From contig JAEWHB010000140.1 in the NCBI GenBank assembly GCA_023388015.1, forward strand, positions 1-13,356: 13,356 nt of DNA, given 5' to 3'. A program made the translations under genes and the position numbers. Position 1 is the stretch's first letter; every line of letters starts with the position of its first letter. Under the pieces are notes generated by a model, which made no database searches, was not told the DNA's origin, and saw only the letters and a list, made by a program, of their open reading frames with translations. The stretch is from Bacteroidota bacterium. GTDB lineage: Bacteria > Bacteroidota > Bacteroidia > Flavobacteriales > Weeksellaceae. Of this stretch, positions 13,266 to 13,356 are shown in pieces.

Positions 13266-13317
13266 GTTTTCTTTCATTTTTGAAATTAAAATTTCAACAT
13301 TTCAGAAAACAAAAAAA
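13259..13317. repeat. Nested inverted repeat between two opposing terminators
   Basis: TTTTTTTGTTTTCT (13259-13272) and AGAAAACAAAAAAA (13304-13317) are perfect 14-bp inverted arms. Inside them TTGAAAT-TAAA-ATTTCAA (13280-13297) is a second, 7-bp hairpin. The outer arms are the T-runs of the plus-strand hairpin on the left and of the minus-strand terminator on the right. Confidence 0.7.
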
Positions 13318-13337
13318 CCTCACAGTTTCCTGTAAGG
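13311..13337 (-). terminator. Terminator of a minus-strand gene beyond the right edge
   Basis: Minus-strand RNA reads CCTTACAG-GAAA-CTGTGAGG then seven T: an 8-bp stem with one U-G wobble (a C-A mismatch on the plus strand) and a GAAA loop. AAAAAG in front can extend pairing with the T-run. This implies a minus-strand gene ending to the right of the window. Confidence 0.75.
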
Positions 13338-13356
13338 CTTTTTGAGTTTTGTGGGA

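Larger units (their letters stand above)
12966..13266 (+). repeat. Three tandem copies of a roughly 100-bp two-hairpin unit
   Basis: Units begin at CTGAAAAAT: 12966-13065, 13066-13167 and 13168-13266. A 30-nt block starting at 12976, 13083 and 13185 is identical in all three, as is a 27-nt block starting at CTCAAAAAGCC. The first block folds as GGGATTAGC and GCTGATCCC around TATC, a 9-bp stem whose one U-G pair is a wobble only in plus-strand RNA. The second ends in TTCAAGAT-TTC-ATCTTGAA and a T-run in units 2 and 3, a terminator-like hairpin reading plus; unit 1 keeps only the inner 5 bp. The ATG-started frames differ among units after single-base changes, so the units are not coding. Confidence 0.8.
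12669..13356. other. Gene-free right-hand region built of repeats and hairpins
   Basis: No conventional gene is visible on either strand. The stretch holds, in order, a double GC-rich hairpin between direct repeats, a GGGATAG...GATCCCT element with a 23-codon ORF, a GAGTGAAGTTGA-type repeat, three tandem 100-bp units, and an inverted copy of the unit's terminator part. Each is described separately. Confidence 0.7.

Noticed and set aside
12966..13266. CRISPR array
   Set aside because: Only three copies, repeat period about 100 bp with nearly the whole unit repeated and no unique spacers; no cas genes nearby.

Overview
The window looks like chromosomal DNA of a flavobacterium (Bacteroidota, Flavobacteriales; the Weeksellaceae/Chryseobacterium group is my best guess). 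The grounds are AT-rich DNA, A-rich leaders instead of strong Shine-Dalgarno sites, TAnnTTTG-type -7 elements, a DUF5686 outer-membrane protein with a carboxypeptidase-regulatory-like N-terminus, and an HppA pump with flavobacterium-like residues. No prophage, transposase, CRISPR array, rRNA or tRNA is visible.

Left end (1-1758, + strand): two overlapping genes encode a one-span membrane protein and a lipoprotein, probably a translationally coupled envelope pair of unknown function. They converge on, and overlap by 46 bp, a minus-strand cluster (1713-3853): a U32-family TrhP/YegQ-like tRNA hydroxylation protein, a small one-cluster ferredoxin, and 5-formyltetrahydrofolate cyclo-ligase. Next come an MFS transporter (3984-5207) with a perfect 20-bp palindrome just before its start, and a large gene (5343-8078) for a membrane pyrophosphatase fused to a C-terminal OmpA-like peptidoglycan-binding domain. 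Then an AIM24-family protein and a DUF5686 outer-membrane protein form a likely operon (8301-11588), followed by pyruvate dehydrogenase E1 beta (11661-12641). Everything after the first two genes is on the minus strand. Good factor-independent terminators follow hppA and pdhB, and a weaker one follows the MFS gene.

Right end (12642-13356): a 715-bp gene-free patchwork. It holds the pdhB -7 element, a GC-rich double hairpin between 9-bp direct repeats, a GGGATAG...GATCCCT element that also reads as a 23-codon ORF, a GAGTGAAGTTGA-type repeat, three tandem copies of a roughly 100-bp unit each carrying two hairpins, and an inverted copy of the unit's terminator part that probably ends a minus-strand gene beyond the window.

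Most genes are conventional housekeeping or envelope functions. The least ordinary items are the HppA-OmpA fusion, which could tether an ion pump to the cell wall; the ferredoxin beside the U32 protein; and the tandem/inverted terminator-like array at the right end.
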